From Streptomyces albospinus (GTDB taxonomy: Bacteria; Actinomycetota; Actinomycetes; Streptomycetales; Streptomycetaceae), in assembly GCF_014648695.1 (NCBI RefSeq), contig NZ_BMRP01000041.1, forward strand, positions 1 to 53,962: a stretch of 53,962 bases of DNA. The letters run 5' to 3'. This document shows positions 1 to 7,995 of the stretch, in pieces. Position 1 is the stretch's first letter; each line of letters starts with the position of its first letter. The notes under the pieces were generated by a model. It had not been told where the DNA came from. It worked only from the letters and a program-made list of their open reading frames with translations, and searched no databases. Both the position numbers and the translations under genes were made by a program.

Positions 1-160
1 GGGTCGACCGCTTCGCTTTCGCTTTTCGGCCTTTCCGACTTTAGCAGATCTTCTTTCTCACCGAGATCGGTTCGAATTCCGTTCCGTTTCCCCGTCGGAG
101 GGGGTTGTTCGCGCCTTTCGGCGTGATCACTACTTTAGCGGAATTCCTCGTTGACGCCTA
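1..160 (-). promoter_or_regulatory. Probable rRNA-operon leader/promoter region facing left
   Basis: This stretch has lower GC than its surroundings and no convincing gene. Read on the minus strand it contains two copies of a GCTAAAGT motif (plus-strand 38-45 and 132-139), followed by runs such as CGGAAAGGCCGAAAAGCGAA. From memory this resembles the multi-promoter leader of Streptomyces rRNA operons, where TAAAGT-like -10 elements are followed by purine-rich GGAAAG/CCGAAAAGC segments. No strong -35 box was found at 17-18 nt spacing. If correct, a 16S rRNA gene should start just left of the window. The call is inference from motif resemblance only. Confidence 0.4.
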
Positions 161-350
161 ATCAGGTCGATCGCGCCGAGGGAATCGAATTTCGGCATGC
201 GAAATCGAGCCCCGCGAGGGTCCGTGCAGTAGTGGTGTGCCGCGAAGCGGCGGGATGGTTGTCCGGGGCCGTCGGCTCCGTGGCAACTCGGAGGACACTA
301 CACGAGCGGGTGGGGTTCTTCAAACCGGTGCGGGTGGTGGGGTGTCCGGG

Positions 351-356
351 TAGGTT
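351..356 (+). promoter_or_regulatory. -10 element TAGGTT for the trpS leader transcript
   Basis: TAGGTT lies seven nucleotides before the ATG of the 13-codon leader peptide, so transcription would begin at or next to that ATG and give a leaderless leader message. No ribosome-binding site precedes the ATG, which fits. A clear -35 hexamer is not visible. Confidence 0.45.
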
Positions 357-363
357 GGGGCGC

Positions 364-405
364 ATGACTGCGCATGTGCTCGTACAGCTGTGGTGGCCCG
401 CCTGA
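364..405 (+). CDS. Trp-rich attenuator leader peptide of trpS
   Basis: A 13-codon reading frame encodes MTAHVLVQLWWPA, with two adjacent Trp codons at 391-396 just before the stop. It ends 115 nt upstream of an auxiliary tryptophanyl-tRNA synthetase gene and is directly followed by mutually exclusive hairpins. This is the layout of ribosome-mediated attenuation: when charged tRNA-Trp is scarce the ribosome stalls on the Trp pair and favours the antiterminator. From memory, the S. coelicolor trpRS1 gene is reported to be controlled this way. The role is inferred from architecture; the peptide itself need have no other function. Confidence 0.85.
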   Translation: MTAHVLVQLWWPA

Positions 406-459
406 CGGCGGCCGATCCAGCAGCGCATGCATGACCACGGCCGCCGCTTCGGCGGCCGT
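395..459 (+). promoter_or_regulatory. Transcription attenuator (1:2, 2:3, 3:4 pairings) for trpS
   Basis: Three competing pairings can be read. Segment 395-402 pairs with 407-413 with one bulged C (1:2). Segment 406-414 (CGGCGGCCG) pairs perfectly over 9 bp with 438-446 (2:3, antiterminator). Segment 437-446 pairs perfectly over 10 bp with 450-459 (3:4, terminator). A ribosome held on the Trp codons at 391-396 would mask segment 1 and free segment 2 for the antiterminator. Confidence 0.8.
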
Positions 460-470
460 TCGCGTTTCCT
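437..470 (+). terminator. Attenuator terminator hairpin upstream of trpS
   Basis: ACGGCCGCCG (437-446) and CGGCGGCCGT (450-459) form a perfect 10-bp stem with a three-base loop, followed by the weakly T-rich stretch TCGCGTTTCC. It lies between the Trp leader peptide and trpS and shares its left arm with the antiterminator. Confidence 0.75.
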
Positions 471-520
471 CCTCTCGTAGCCGGCCGGCGCAGGCGGCGG
501 TCCCGATGTGAGAGGGACGG

Positions 521-1573
521 ATGAGCGAGATGGCAGTGCAGACCAAGCGGCTTCCGGGGGCGGGCCGGACCCGGGTTTTCAGCGGGGTGAAGCCGACGGG
601 GCATCTGACGCTGGGGAACTACCTCGGGGCGATGCGGCGGTGGGCCGCGGAGGACCAGCACCGGGCGGAGGCGCTGTTCTGTGTGGTGGATCTGCACGCG
701 CTGACCGTGGAGCACGATCCGGCGCGGGTCCGGCGGCTCAGCCGGCAGGCGGCGACGCTGCTGCTGGCGGTGGGGGTGGATCCGGCGCTCTGCACGGTGT
801 TCGTGCAGAGCCATGTGGACGAGCATGCGCGGCTGGCGTATCTGATGGAGTGCACGGCCGGTGTCGGGGAAATGCGGCGGATGGTGCAGTACAAGGAGAA
901 GGCCGCGCGGGAGGAAGAGGGCCGGGGCGGGGTGCGGCTGTCGTTGCTGACGTATCCGGCGCTGATGGCGGCGGACATCCTGGCGTACGGGACGCACGAG
1001 GTGCCCGTGGGGGAGGACCAGGCGCAGCATCTGGAGCTGACGCGGAATCTGGCGGAGCGGTTCAACCGGCGGTACGGGCGGGTGTTCGTGGTGCCCCGGG
1101 CGACGCTTCCCCGGGTGGCGACGCGGGTGATGGACCTTCAGGAGCCCACCGTGAAGATGGGGAAGTCGGAGCAGGCCAGGACGGCGGGGATCGTCTATCT
1201 GCTGGACGAGCCGGAGACGGTGCGCAGGAAGGTGCTGCGGGCGGTGACGGACGGCGGCAGCGAGGTGGTGTACGACCGGGGTGAGCGGCCGGGGGTGGCG
1301 AATCTGCTGGATGTGCTGGCGGCGTGCACGGGGGTGGCCGATCCGGCGGAGCTGGCGGGCTCGTACGGGTCGTACGGGGCGCTGAAGAAGGACACCGCGG
1401 AGGCGGTGGTGGAGCTGCTGCGGCCGGTGCGGGAGCGGCATGCGGAGCTGGCGGCCGATCCGGGGTACGTCGATTCCGTCCTGCGGGAGGGGGCCGGGCG
1501 GGCGCGGGGGATGGCTCGGCCGCGGGTGGATGCGGCGTACGAGGCGGTGGGGTTGATGGCCGCGGGGGGTTAG
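521..1573 (+). CDS. trpS: Tryptophanyl-tRNA synthetase (auxiliary, TrpRS1 type)
   Basis: A class I aminoacyl-tRNA synthetase of 350 residues that charges tRNA-Trp with tryptophan in the cytoplasm. The HIGH-type signature is PTGHLTLGNY at residues 25-34 and the KMSKS-type loop is KMGKS at 212-216; length is normal for bacterial TrpRS. The ATG at 521 follows a GAGAGGG ribosome-binding site. The upstream Trp leader and attenuator, and the neighbouring proC, match the context I recall for the S. coelicolor auxiliary enzyme that confers indolmycin resistance and is induced when charged tRNA-Trp falls. That this copy is drug-resistant is inference from context; I cannot confirm the resistance-determining residues. 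Confidence 0.95.
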   Translation: MSEMAVQTKRLPGAGRTRVFSGVKPTGHLTLGNYLGAMRRWAAEDQHRAEALFCVVDLHALTVEHDPARVRRLSRQAATLLLAVGVDPALCTVFVQSHVDEHARLAYLMECTAGVGEMRRMVQYKEKAAREEEGRGGVRLSLLTYPALMAADILAYGTHEVPVGEDQAQHLELTRNLAERFNRRYGRVFVVPRATLPRVATRVMDLQEPTVKMGKSEQARTAGIVYLLDEPETVRRKVLRAVTDGGSEVVYDRGERPGVANLLDVLAACTGVADPAELAGSYGSYGALKKDTAEAVVELLRPVRERHAELAADPGYVDSVLREGAGRARGMARPRVDAAYEAVGLMAAGG

Positions 1574-1593
1574 GAGCGGCTGGGGGAACGGTG

Positions 1594-1625
1594 CGGCCCC
1601 GGGAGGGGTGAGGGTTCCGGGGCCG
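1594..1625. terminator. Hairpin between convergent trpS and proC
   Basis: CGGCCCCGG (1594-1602) and CCGGGGCCG (1617-1625) form a perfect 9-bp stem in the short gap between the two convergent genes. It can serve either strand; no U-tract is evident. Confidence 0.5.
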
Positions 1626-1658
1626 TGCCGGTTGCCGGGTTCTCGGCGCCGGTGCGGG

Positions 1659-2468
1659 TCAGCCGGTGCCGGAGGCCAGTTCGCGGCTGCGGTCGCGAGC
1701 GGCCTCCAGGGCGGCGATCAGGGCGGCGCGGACGCCGTGGTTCTCCAGTTCGCGGATGGCGTTGATGGTGGTGCCGGCGGGAGAGGTGACGTTCTCGCGG
1801 AGCTTGACGGGGTGTTCGCCGCTGTCGCGGAGCATCACCGCGGCGCCGATGGCGGCCTGGACGATCAGGTCGTGGGCCTTGTCGCGGGGCAGGCCGAGCA
1901 GGATGCCGGCGTCGGTCATGGCCTCGACGAGGAAGTAGAAGTAGGCGGGGCCGGAGCCGGAGAGCGCGGTGGCGGCGTCCTGCTGGGACTCCGGGACGCG
2001 CAGGGTCTTGCCGACCGTGGAGAAGATCTCCTCGGTGAGGGTGAGGTGCGCGGCGGTGGCGTGGGTGCCGGCGGAGATGACGGACATCGCCTCGTCGACC
2101 AGGGCCGGGGTGTTCGTCATGACCCGGACGACCGGGGTGTCCGGGGCCAGCCGCTCCTCGAAGTACGCGGTGGGGATGCCCGCGGCGCCGCTGATGACCA
2201 GGCGGTCGGCGGGGACGTGCGGGGCCAGCTCGGCGAGGAGGCTGCCCATGTCCTGCGGCTTGACGGTGAGGATCAGGGTGTCGGCGGCCTTGGCGGCCTC
2301 CGCGTTGCTGACCGCTTCGACGCCGTAGCGGGTGCGGAGCTGTTCGGCGCGTTCCTGGCGGCGGGCGGTGACCAGTAGGTCGGAGGGCGCCCAGCCGCCG
2401 CGGATCATGCCGCTGAGCAGGGCTTCGCCGATTTTTCCGGTGCCTAGGACGGCGACCTTCTGGGTCAT
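1659..2468 (-). CDS. proC: Pyrroline-5-carboxylate reductase
   Basis: The last enzyme of proline biosynthesis, reducing pyrroline-5-carboxylate to proline with NAD(P)H. The 269-residue protein opens with a Rossmann motif (G9-x-G11-x-x-G14 in VAVLGTGKIGEALL) and has the C-terminal signature region with ALSGSGPAYFYF and VTSPAGTTINAI, where the family dimerises and binds substrate. The ATG at 2468 is preceded by GAGGTG seven nucleotides away, which fixes the start although the frame stays open far upstream. It converges with trpS, and its start is 155 bp downstream of the end of the ABC transporter gene on the same strand. Confidence 0.95.
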   Translation of the reverse strand: MTQKVAVLGTGKIGEALLSGMIRGGWAPSDLLVTARRQERAEQLRTRYGVEAVSNAEAAKAADTLILTVKPQDMGSLLAELAPHVPADRLVISGAAGIPTAYFEERLAPDTPVVRVMTNTPALVDEAMSVISAGTHATAAHLTLTEEIFSTVGKTLRVPESQQDAATALSGSGPAYFYFLVEAMTDAGILLGLPRDKAHDLIVQAAIGAAVMLRDSGEHPVKLRENVTSPAGTTINAIRELENHGVRAALIAALEAARDRSRELASGTG

Positions 2469-2623
2469 GCGTTCACCTCGCCGGTGGGGCGTGTTCGGTG
2501 GGGTCGGGTTGCGTGGCCATCCTCGCATCGTCGGCGGGTGGGGGGTGGCGGTGTCCACGGAGCGGGCGGTTCGGGCGCCGGGCCGCGATGGTGGGGCGAT
2601 GGTCCCCACCTGGGTGCGGACGT

Positions 2624-4315
2624 CTACGGGGTCCGTCGGCGGAGGGTGGCCGCGCCGAGGGCGAGGACGAGCAGGGCGCATGCCGTGACGATGAGGGTGT
2701 CGTGGACGAAGGCGGGGGTGGCATCGGCATGGTGGCGGACCTGGTCCATACCGTCCACGGCGTAGGACATGGGGAGGACGTCGGAGAGCGCCTTGAGGGC
2801 GGGTTGCATGGTGTCGCGGGCGGTGAACAGGCCGCAGAGCAGCAGTTGGGGCATCAGGACCGCGGGCATGAACTGGACGGCCTGGAATTCGGAGGCGGCG
2901 AAGGCCGAGACGAACAGGCCGAGGGCGGTGCCGAGGAGCGCGTCGAGGACCGCTACGAGCAGCAGCAGCCAGGGGGACCCGGTGACGTCCAGGCCGAGGA
3001 GGCCGATGGACAGGGCGGTGGCGAGGGCGGATTGGACGATCGCCAGCAGGCCGAAGGCGAGGGCGTAGCCGCCGATCAGGTCGGCCTTCCCGAGGGGCAG
3101 GGCGAGCAGGCGTTCCAGGGTGCCGGAGGTGCGTTCGCGCAGGGTGGCGATCGAGGTCACCAGGAACATCGTGATCATCGGGAAGATGCCGAGGAGCGAG
3201 GCGCCGATGCCGTCGAAGGTGCGCGGGGACGCGTCGAAGACGTAGCGGAGCAGCGCGATCATCGCGCAGGGGACGAGCAGCATCAGGGCGATGGTGCGCG
3301 GGTCGTGGCGGAGTTGGCGCAGGACGCGGGCCGCGGTGGCAGCGGTGCGGGCGGCCGATGGGCCAGTGGCCGACGGGCGAGACGCAGCCGGGCCTGAGGG
3401 GGGCGGTGCGGCGCCGTGGGGGCGGGCGGTGGTGACGGCCGTACGCTCCCGGGCTCCCGGCGCGTCGGCGGCGGGGGCACCGGGGGCGCCGGTGGGGACC
3501 GCTCCCGCCTCCGTCGCCTCCTGGGCGCGCGGGTCCGCGGCGAGGTGGAGGAACGCCTCCTCCACCGTGGCCGAGTGCGTCCGTGCGCGGAGGGATTCCG
3601 GGGTGCCCTCGGCCAGGAGGCGGCCGTCGCGCAGGAGGAGGAGCCGGTGGCAGCGGTCGGCCTCGTCCATGACGTGGGAGGAGACGAGGAGGGTGGTGCC
3701 GCGGGCGGCGAGGGTGTGGAAGAGGTTCCAGAGGTCGCGGCGGAGGACGGGGTCCAGGCCGACGGTGGGTTCGTCGAGGACGAGGAGTTCCGGGTCGCCG
3801 AGCAGCGCGACGGCCAGGGAGACGCGGCTGCGCTGGCCTCCTGAGAGGTGCCCGGCCAGGGCGTCGGCATGGTCGGTGAGGTCGACGTCCTCGATGGCGC
3901 GGGTCACGGCCGCCCGGCGTTCGGCGCGGGCGGCCGGGCCCGGCTGGAGCACGGCGGCGAAGTAGTCCAGGTTCTGACGGACGGTGAGGTCGTCGTAGAC
4001 GGACGGGGCCTGGGTGACATAGCCGATGCGGGGGCGCAGGCGGGGGTGGCCGGCGGGGGCGCCGAGGACGTCGAGGGTGCCCGCGACCTTGGCCTGGGTG
4101 CCGGCGACGGCCCGCATGAGCGTGGTCTTGCCGCAGCCGGAGGGGCCCAGCAGGCCGGTGATCTGTCCCTGGGGGACGTCGAAGCCGAGGGAGTCGAGGA
4201 CGGTACGGCCGCCTCGGACGACGGTCAGGCCGTGGGCGTGGACGGCGAGGGCGGGGGCGGTCTCGGGCGGGTCGCCTGCGGGGTCGCGGGCGCGGTCGCG
4301 CGCATAATTCATCAT
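2624..4315 (-). CDS. ABC transporter with ATPase and permease fused in one chain
   Basis: A 563-residue fusion of an ABC ATPase and an ABC-2 type permease. The ATPase has Walker A GPSGCGKTT (57-65), signature LSGGQ (157-161) and Walker B LLVLDEP (177-183). A low-complexity Ala/Pro/Gly linker of about 75 residues follows, then about six hydrophobic segments between residues 335 and 555. ABC-2 half-transporters of this kind usually export lipids, drugs or polysaccharides; the substrate here is unknown. In most relatives the two parts are separate genes. Two ATG codons open the frame (4315 and 4312), there is no ribosome-binding site, and a promoter ends seven bases upstream, so the transcript is probably leaderless. 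Confidence 0.85.
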   Translation of the reverse strand: MMNYARDRARDPAGDPPETAPALAVHAHGLTVVRGGRTVLDSLGFDVPQGQITGLLGPSGCGKTTLMRAVAGTQAKVAGTLDVLGAPAGHPRLRPRIGYVTQAPSVYDDLTVRQNLDYFAAVLQPGPAARAERRAAVTRAIEDVDLTDHADALAGHLSGGQRSRVSLAVALLGDPELLVLDEPTVGLDPVLRRDLWNLFHTLAARGTTLLVSSHVMDEADRCHRLLLLRDGRLLAEGTPESLRARTHSATVEEAFLHLAADPRAQEATEAGAVPTGAPGAPAADAPGARERTAVTTARPHGAAPPPSGPAASRPSATGPSAARTAATAARVLRQLRHDPRTIALMLLVPCAMIALLRYVFDASPRTFDGIGASLLGIFPMITMFLVTSIATLRERTSGTLERLLALPLGKADLIGGYALAFGLLAIVQSALATALSIGLLGLDVTGSPWLLLLVAVLDALLGTALGLFVSAFAASEFQAVQFMPAVLMPQLLLCGLFTARDTMQPALKALSDVLPMSYAVDGMDQVRHHADATPAFVHDTLIVTACALLVLALGAATLRRRTP

Positions 4316-4330
4316 GCGGTGAATAATGCG
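4301..4330. promoter_or_regulatory. Operator-like inverted repeat over the ABC transporter start
   Basis: CGCATAATTCA (4301-4311) and TGAATAATGCG (4320-4330) are complementary at 10 of 11 positions around an 8-bp centre. The repeat covers the first codons and the -10 box of the transporter gene, where a bound regulator would block transcription. No regulator gene is adjacent. Confidence 0.5.
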
Positions 4331-4352
4331 CGCGGCGGCAGCGGAGCGTCAA
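4323..4352 (-). promoter_or_regulatory. Promoter of the fused ABC transporter, TTGACG-18-CATTAT
   Basis: On the minus strand a TTGACG -35 box (4347-4352) is followed after 18 bp by CATTAT (4323-4328). Seven bases later comes the first ATG, so transcription is predicted to start on the initiation codon itself. Confidence 0.6.
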
Positions 4353-4606
4353 GACCCGGCCGCGGTGGCATGACGCCCCCTCCCTGGTGGGCAGCCATTG
4401 CACAGCTCCACGAAGTCCGTCATCCATCCCCCCACGAAGTCCGCGCATGACTCCACGAAGTCCCGCACGGCCCCACCCGACCCCGGCACAGCCCTGCCGC
4501 TCGTCCCGTAATGCGCTGAATCCGGAGATGAGCGGCGTTACATCGGAAATGCCCGTAGGGTCGGGGAACTTGTGTCCGTTTTCCGTCCCCGGCCCTAAGG
4601 AGTGCC

Positions 4607-6016
4607 GTGAACCGCCGCCCCCACCGCTCCTGCGGCGCGACCGCCGCGCTGTCCGTAGCCCTGCTGCTGTCCTCCTGTACGAGCGGCACGGCGACCGCCA
4701 ATGGGGCGGCGGGCAGAGGTGGAGTGGGCGACCCGCTCTTCCCGGCGCTCGGCAACGGCGGTTACCACGTCAGCCATTACGGGCTCGACCTCGACTACGA
4801 CGTCGCCAAGCAGCACCTGGACGCCACCGCCGCGATCACCGCCAGGGCCGGCCAGGACCTGCGCTCCTTCCAACTCGACCTCCAGGGGCTGAAGGTGTCC
4901 GGCGTGCACGTCGACGGCCGGGCCGCGGACTTCAGCCGCAAGGGGCACAAGCTGACGGTCCGGCCGCCCGCCGGGCTCAAGAAGGGCGCGACCTTCCGTA
5001 CGACCGTCGCGTACAGCGGTACGCCGCAGGAGATGCGGGACGCGGACGGTGCGTGGGAGGGGTGGATCCAGACCGGCCACGGCGTCTTCGTCTCCGGGGA
5101 GCCCGCCGGCGCGATGACGTGGTTCCCCGGCAACAACCACCCCAGCGACAAGGCCGCGTACGACTTCCGGATCACGGTGCCCAGCGGCTATACCGCTGTG
5201 GCCAACGGGGAGTTGCGGTCGAAGCGGGAAGCCGGCGGGCAGGCCACGTACGAGTGGCACAGCGAGGAGCCGATGGCCAGTTATCTGGCCACCGCCACCA
5301 TCGGGAAGTTCGACGTCCGGGAGTCCCGTACGCCGCAGGGGATGCCGCTGTACGTCGCGGTGGACCCGACGGAGGCCAAGGCCAGCAAGGAGCCGCTGGA
5401 GCGGCTGCCGGAGATCCTCAACTGGGAGACCGGGCTGTTCGGCCCGTATCCCTTCTCGTCGGCGGGCGCCATCGTGGACCACACGCCGACCCGCATCGAC
5501 TGGATCGCGCTGGAGACCCAGACCAAGCCGGTCTACGCCCGGGCGCCGCACGATGTGACCGTCGTGCACGAGACGGCCCACCAGTGGTTCGGCGACTCGG
5601 TGACGCCGAAGACCTGGCGGGACACCTGGCTCAACGAGGGCTTCGCGACCTACGCCGAGTGGCTGTGGCAGGAGCACGAGGGCGGCAGGACGCCGCAGCA
5701 GCAGTTCGACAAGCTCTACGACTCCGATGAGGACAACCCGCGCTGGGACTTCCCGCCGGGCGAGCCGGCCAAGGCGTCCCAGGTGACCGCGACGCCCGTC
5801 TACGAGCGCGGCGCGATGGTGCTCCAGCAGCTGCGGAAGGCCGTCGGCGACAAGACGTTCTTCTCGATCCTCAAGGAGTGGCCCGCCAAGTACCGCCATG
5901 CCAACGCCGATTCGAAGGACTTCATCGCCTTCTGCCAGCAGCGCACCGACGAGGATCTGACCGATCTCTTCGACGACTGGCTGTACGGGGAGGGGCGGCC
6001 GGACTGGGAATACTGA
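4607..6016 (+). CDS. M1-family zinc metallopeptidase lipoprotein
   Basis: A 469-residue lipid-anchored aminopeptidase-type protein. The signal peptide ends in the lipobox LLSSC (Cys at about residue 24), so it should be tethered to the outer face of the membrane. The gluzincin site is HETAH at 321-325 followed by the third zinc ligand Glu344 in NEGF, with exactly 18 residues between, as in M1 peptidases. The canonical GxMEN substrate motif is altered to a LETQT-like sequence, seen in this short actinobacterial subgroup, so exopeptidase specificity is uncertain. The GTG start follows AAGGAG at good spacing. It stands alone, convergent with the sigma factor gene downstream. Confidence 0.85.
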   Translation: MNRRPHRSCGATAALSVALLLSSCTSGTATANGAAGRGGVGDPLFPALGNGGYHVSHYGLDLDYDVAKQHLDATAAITARAGQDLRSFQLDLQGLKVSGVHVDGRAADFSRKGHKLTVRPPAGLKKGATFRTTVAYSGTPQEMRDADGAWEGWIQTGHGVFVSGEPAGAMTWFPGNNHPSDKAAYDFRITVPSGYTAVANGELRSKREAGGQATYEWHSEEPMASYLATATIGKFDVRESRTPQGMPLYVAVDPTEAKASKEPLERLPEILNWETGLFGPYPFSSAGAIVDHTPTRIDWIALETQTKPVYARAPHDVTVVHETAHQWFGDSVTPKTWRDTWLNEGFATYAEWLWQEHEGGRTPQQQFDKLYDSDEDNPRWDFPPGEPAKASQVTATPVYERGAMVLQQLRKAVGDKTFFSILKEWPAKYRHANADSKDFIAFCQQRTDEDLTDLFDDWLYGEGRPDWEY

Positions 6017-6030
6017 GGGCCGAGGGTGTC

Positions 6031-6051
6031 GGGGGCGGATGCCCCGCCCCC
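6031..6051. terminator. Hairpin between convergent peptidase and sigma factor genes
   Basis: GGGGGCGG (6031-6038) and CCGCCCCC (6044-6051) form an 8-bp stem with a five-base loop. A C/T-rich low-complexity run (6052-6120) follows and continues into the end of the sigma factor gene. Confidence 0.5.
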
Positions 6052-6114
6052 CTCACTCCCCGAATCCCCCTCGCTGCCCCACTACCCGAGTTCCCCTCGC
6101 TCCCTTCGCTCCCT

Positions 6115-7128
6115 TCACTCCCCGAGTGCCAGGTGCCCCAGCTTCTCCGGGTTGATCACGGCGTCCACCTCCGTGATCCGCCCGTCGTGCACCGTGAAGG
6201 CGAGGACCGACGCCGGGTACTCCCCCGTCGTGTCGGTGAAGACGACCCCGGTCGCGCCGTTGACCTCCCGTACCGCGATCCGCATCGTCGCCGTGTCGAA
6301 GTTGCGGGTGAGCAGGCCCCATACGTAGCGGGCGACCTTGTCGCGGCCGAACACCGGGCGGCGGGCCGCGGTGACCCTGCCGCCGCCGTCGGAACGCCAG
6401 ACCACCTCGGGGTCGAGGGTCTCCAGCAGCGCCGCGAAGTCCCCGCCCATCACGGCCCCCAGGAACGCCTCGACGGTGCGCCGGTGTTCCGTCGGGTCCA
6501 CGGTGCGGCGCGGCGCCTCGGCACGTACCCGCTTACGGGCGCGCGAGGCCAACTGCCGTACCGCGTCCGGAGTGCGGCCGACCGCATCGGCGATCTCCGG
6601 GAAGGGGACGGCGAAGACGTCGTGCAGCACGAAGGCGGTGCGCTCGGCCGGGGTGAGCCGTTCCAGGACGGTGAGCAGCGCCATCCCCACGGACTCGTCG
6701 AGGGTCACCCGGTCCTGGGGGTCGCCCGGCGCACCGGAACCGCCGGTGCCGCCGCCGAGGGCACCGCCGGGCGCACCCCGGCTGCCGTCCAGCAGGGGCT
6801 CCGGCAGCCACGGCCCCACGTACAACTCCCGGCGGGCGCGCGCCGAGCCCAGCAGGTCGTAGCAGATCCGGCTCACGACGGTGGTGAGGAAGCCGCGCGG
6901 GCTCGCGATCGGTGGCTCGTCGGGCAGCGCCTGCCAGCGCAACCAGGTTTCCTGGACGGCGTCATCGGCGTCGCTGACCGTCCCCATGATCCGGTACGCA
7001 ACGCCCCACAGCCGGGCCCGCTGCTCCTCGAACTGCGCCAGCCGCAGCTCGTCCCGCGCCCCGTCCGGCCGCTCCGCCCCCGTACCGCTTCCCGGCTCCC
7101 TCGCCGTACCGCTCCCCTGCTCCGCCAT
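6115..7128 (-). CDS. ECF41-type RNA polymerase sigma factor with SnoaL-like tail
   Basis: A 337-residue extracytoplasmic-function sigma factor. Region 2 is near residues 30-90 (LWGVAYRIMGTVSDADDAVQETWLRW), region 4 near 155-205 (LTPAERTAFVLHDVFAVPFPEIADAVGRTPDAVRQLASRARKR in part), and a SnoaL/NTF2-like domain fills the C-terminus with the DGGGR motif at 247-251 characteristic of the ECF41 group, where the tail regulates activity in place of an anti-sigma factor. A Gly/Ala-rich insert separates regions 2 and 4. The ATG at 7128 has GGGGAG upstream; the frame is open further but without a better start. The usual ECF41 partner (a carboxymuconolactone decarboxylase, oxidoreductase or epimerase gene) is not next to it. 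Confidence 0.85.
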   Translation of the reverse strand: MAEQGSGTAREPGSGTGAERPDGARDELRLAQFEEQRARLWGVAYRIMGTVSDADDAVQETWLRWQALPDEPPIASPRGFLTTVVSRICYDLLGSARARRELYVGPWLPEPLLDGSRGAPGGALGGGTGGSGAPGDPQDRVTLDESVGMALLTVLERLTPAERTAFVLHDVFAVPFPEIADAVGRTPDAVRQLASRARKRVRAEAPRRTVDPTEHRRTVEAFLGAVMGGDFAALLETLDPEVVWRSDGGGRVTAARRPVFGRDKVARYVWGLLTRNFDTATMRIAVREVNGATGVVFTDTTGEYPASVLAFTVHDGRITEVDAVINPEKLGHLALGE

Positions 7129-7385
7129 CGCGCGCTCCCCGCTCTCCCCTGATGCCCGGCCACCGCACCGTTCGCCGGCGGCCACCGCCCTTGGGACGAC
7201 GCGGCGGCCCGAGGTGTGACAGCGGGACGACTCGGCGGCCCGCGGTGTGACGGCCCGAGGTCTGACATTACGGAAGCCCGGTGGGTCGGGGGAGAACGGG
7301 CCCGCCCCGATGCCGGGGATCTGGGCAACTGGACGGCTGGGGAACTGGGCAACCGGGCGGCTGGGGAACCAGGGAACTCCTGCCG

Positions 7386-7934
7386 TTACCGGCGCTTCTT
7401 TCCCTTCGGCCGGGATTTCTTCGCCGCCGGGTTGCCCGTACGGGCTTCGCGGCGGCGGGCATGGCGCTCGCACGCCGCGTCGTATTCGGTGCGGTGGAGC
7501 TTTTCCCCCGGCGCCTCGATGAGGCTGCGGCAGAAATAGGCGAGCAGCGAGCCGATGAAACCGATCAGCATCAGGCTCTGGGCGGATTTGTCGGCCGCGC
7601 TCTCGGATGCCGGATCGGGCCGCCGCACGAAACCGTCCCAGGTGCGGCGGAAGGCCAGCGCGCTGCACACCGCGAAGCCCACCACGACCAGGATGCTCAC
7701 GAGCGGGCCGACGGCGGCGCTGTCCAGCCCCTGGAACGCGAAGCGCAGCACCAGCGCACCGGCCGCGGCGAGCGCCAGCGAGCCGACCGCGACGCCGGCC
7801 CGGCGCAGCGCGTAGCCGCCGTCGTGGTGGACCCAGGTGGTCCCGAAGAATCGGATCTCCTCCGGCACCGGACCGCCGTCACCGGGGCCGTGCGCCGGGC
7901 CGTCCGGGGACGTCGTCTGCCGCTCGTCGCTCAT
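7386..7934 (-). CDS. Conserved membrane protein of unknown function
   Basis: A 182-residue protein with an acidic N-terminus, a cluster of two hydrophobic helices (roughly residues 48-95), a third helix (roughly 125-145) and a strongly basic tail ending in KKSRPKGKKRR. I do not recognise the family. The ATG at 7934 is preceded by a GGGGA stretch. It is separated from the sigma factor gene by 257 bp and from the upstream SH3-like gene by 61 bp on the same strand, so it may be co-transcribed with the latter. No catalytic motif is visible. Confidence 0.7.
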   Translation of the reverse strand: MSDERQTTSPDGPAHGPGDGGPVPEEIRFFGTTWVHHDGGYALRRAGVAVGSLALAAAGALVLRFAFQGLDSAAVGPLVSILVVVGFAVCSALAFRRTWDGFVRRPDPASESAADKSAQSLMLIGFIGSLLAYFCRSLIEAPGEKLHRTEYDAACERHARRREARTGNPAAKKSRPKGKKRR

Positions 7935-7995
7935 GGCATCGATTATCCCCGGGGCCCGGCCGCGCCCCCGAGGGCGGCGGTCCCGCCTGCCCCGC

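Noticed and set aside
1659..4448. A 929-codon frame ending in proC
   Set aside because: Only its last 269 residues are ProC; the rest is antisense-type Pro/Arg-rich translation over the ABC gene. The ATG at 2468 with GAGGTG is the true start.
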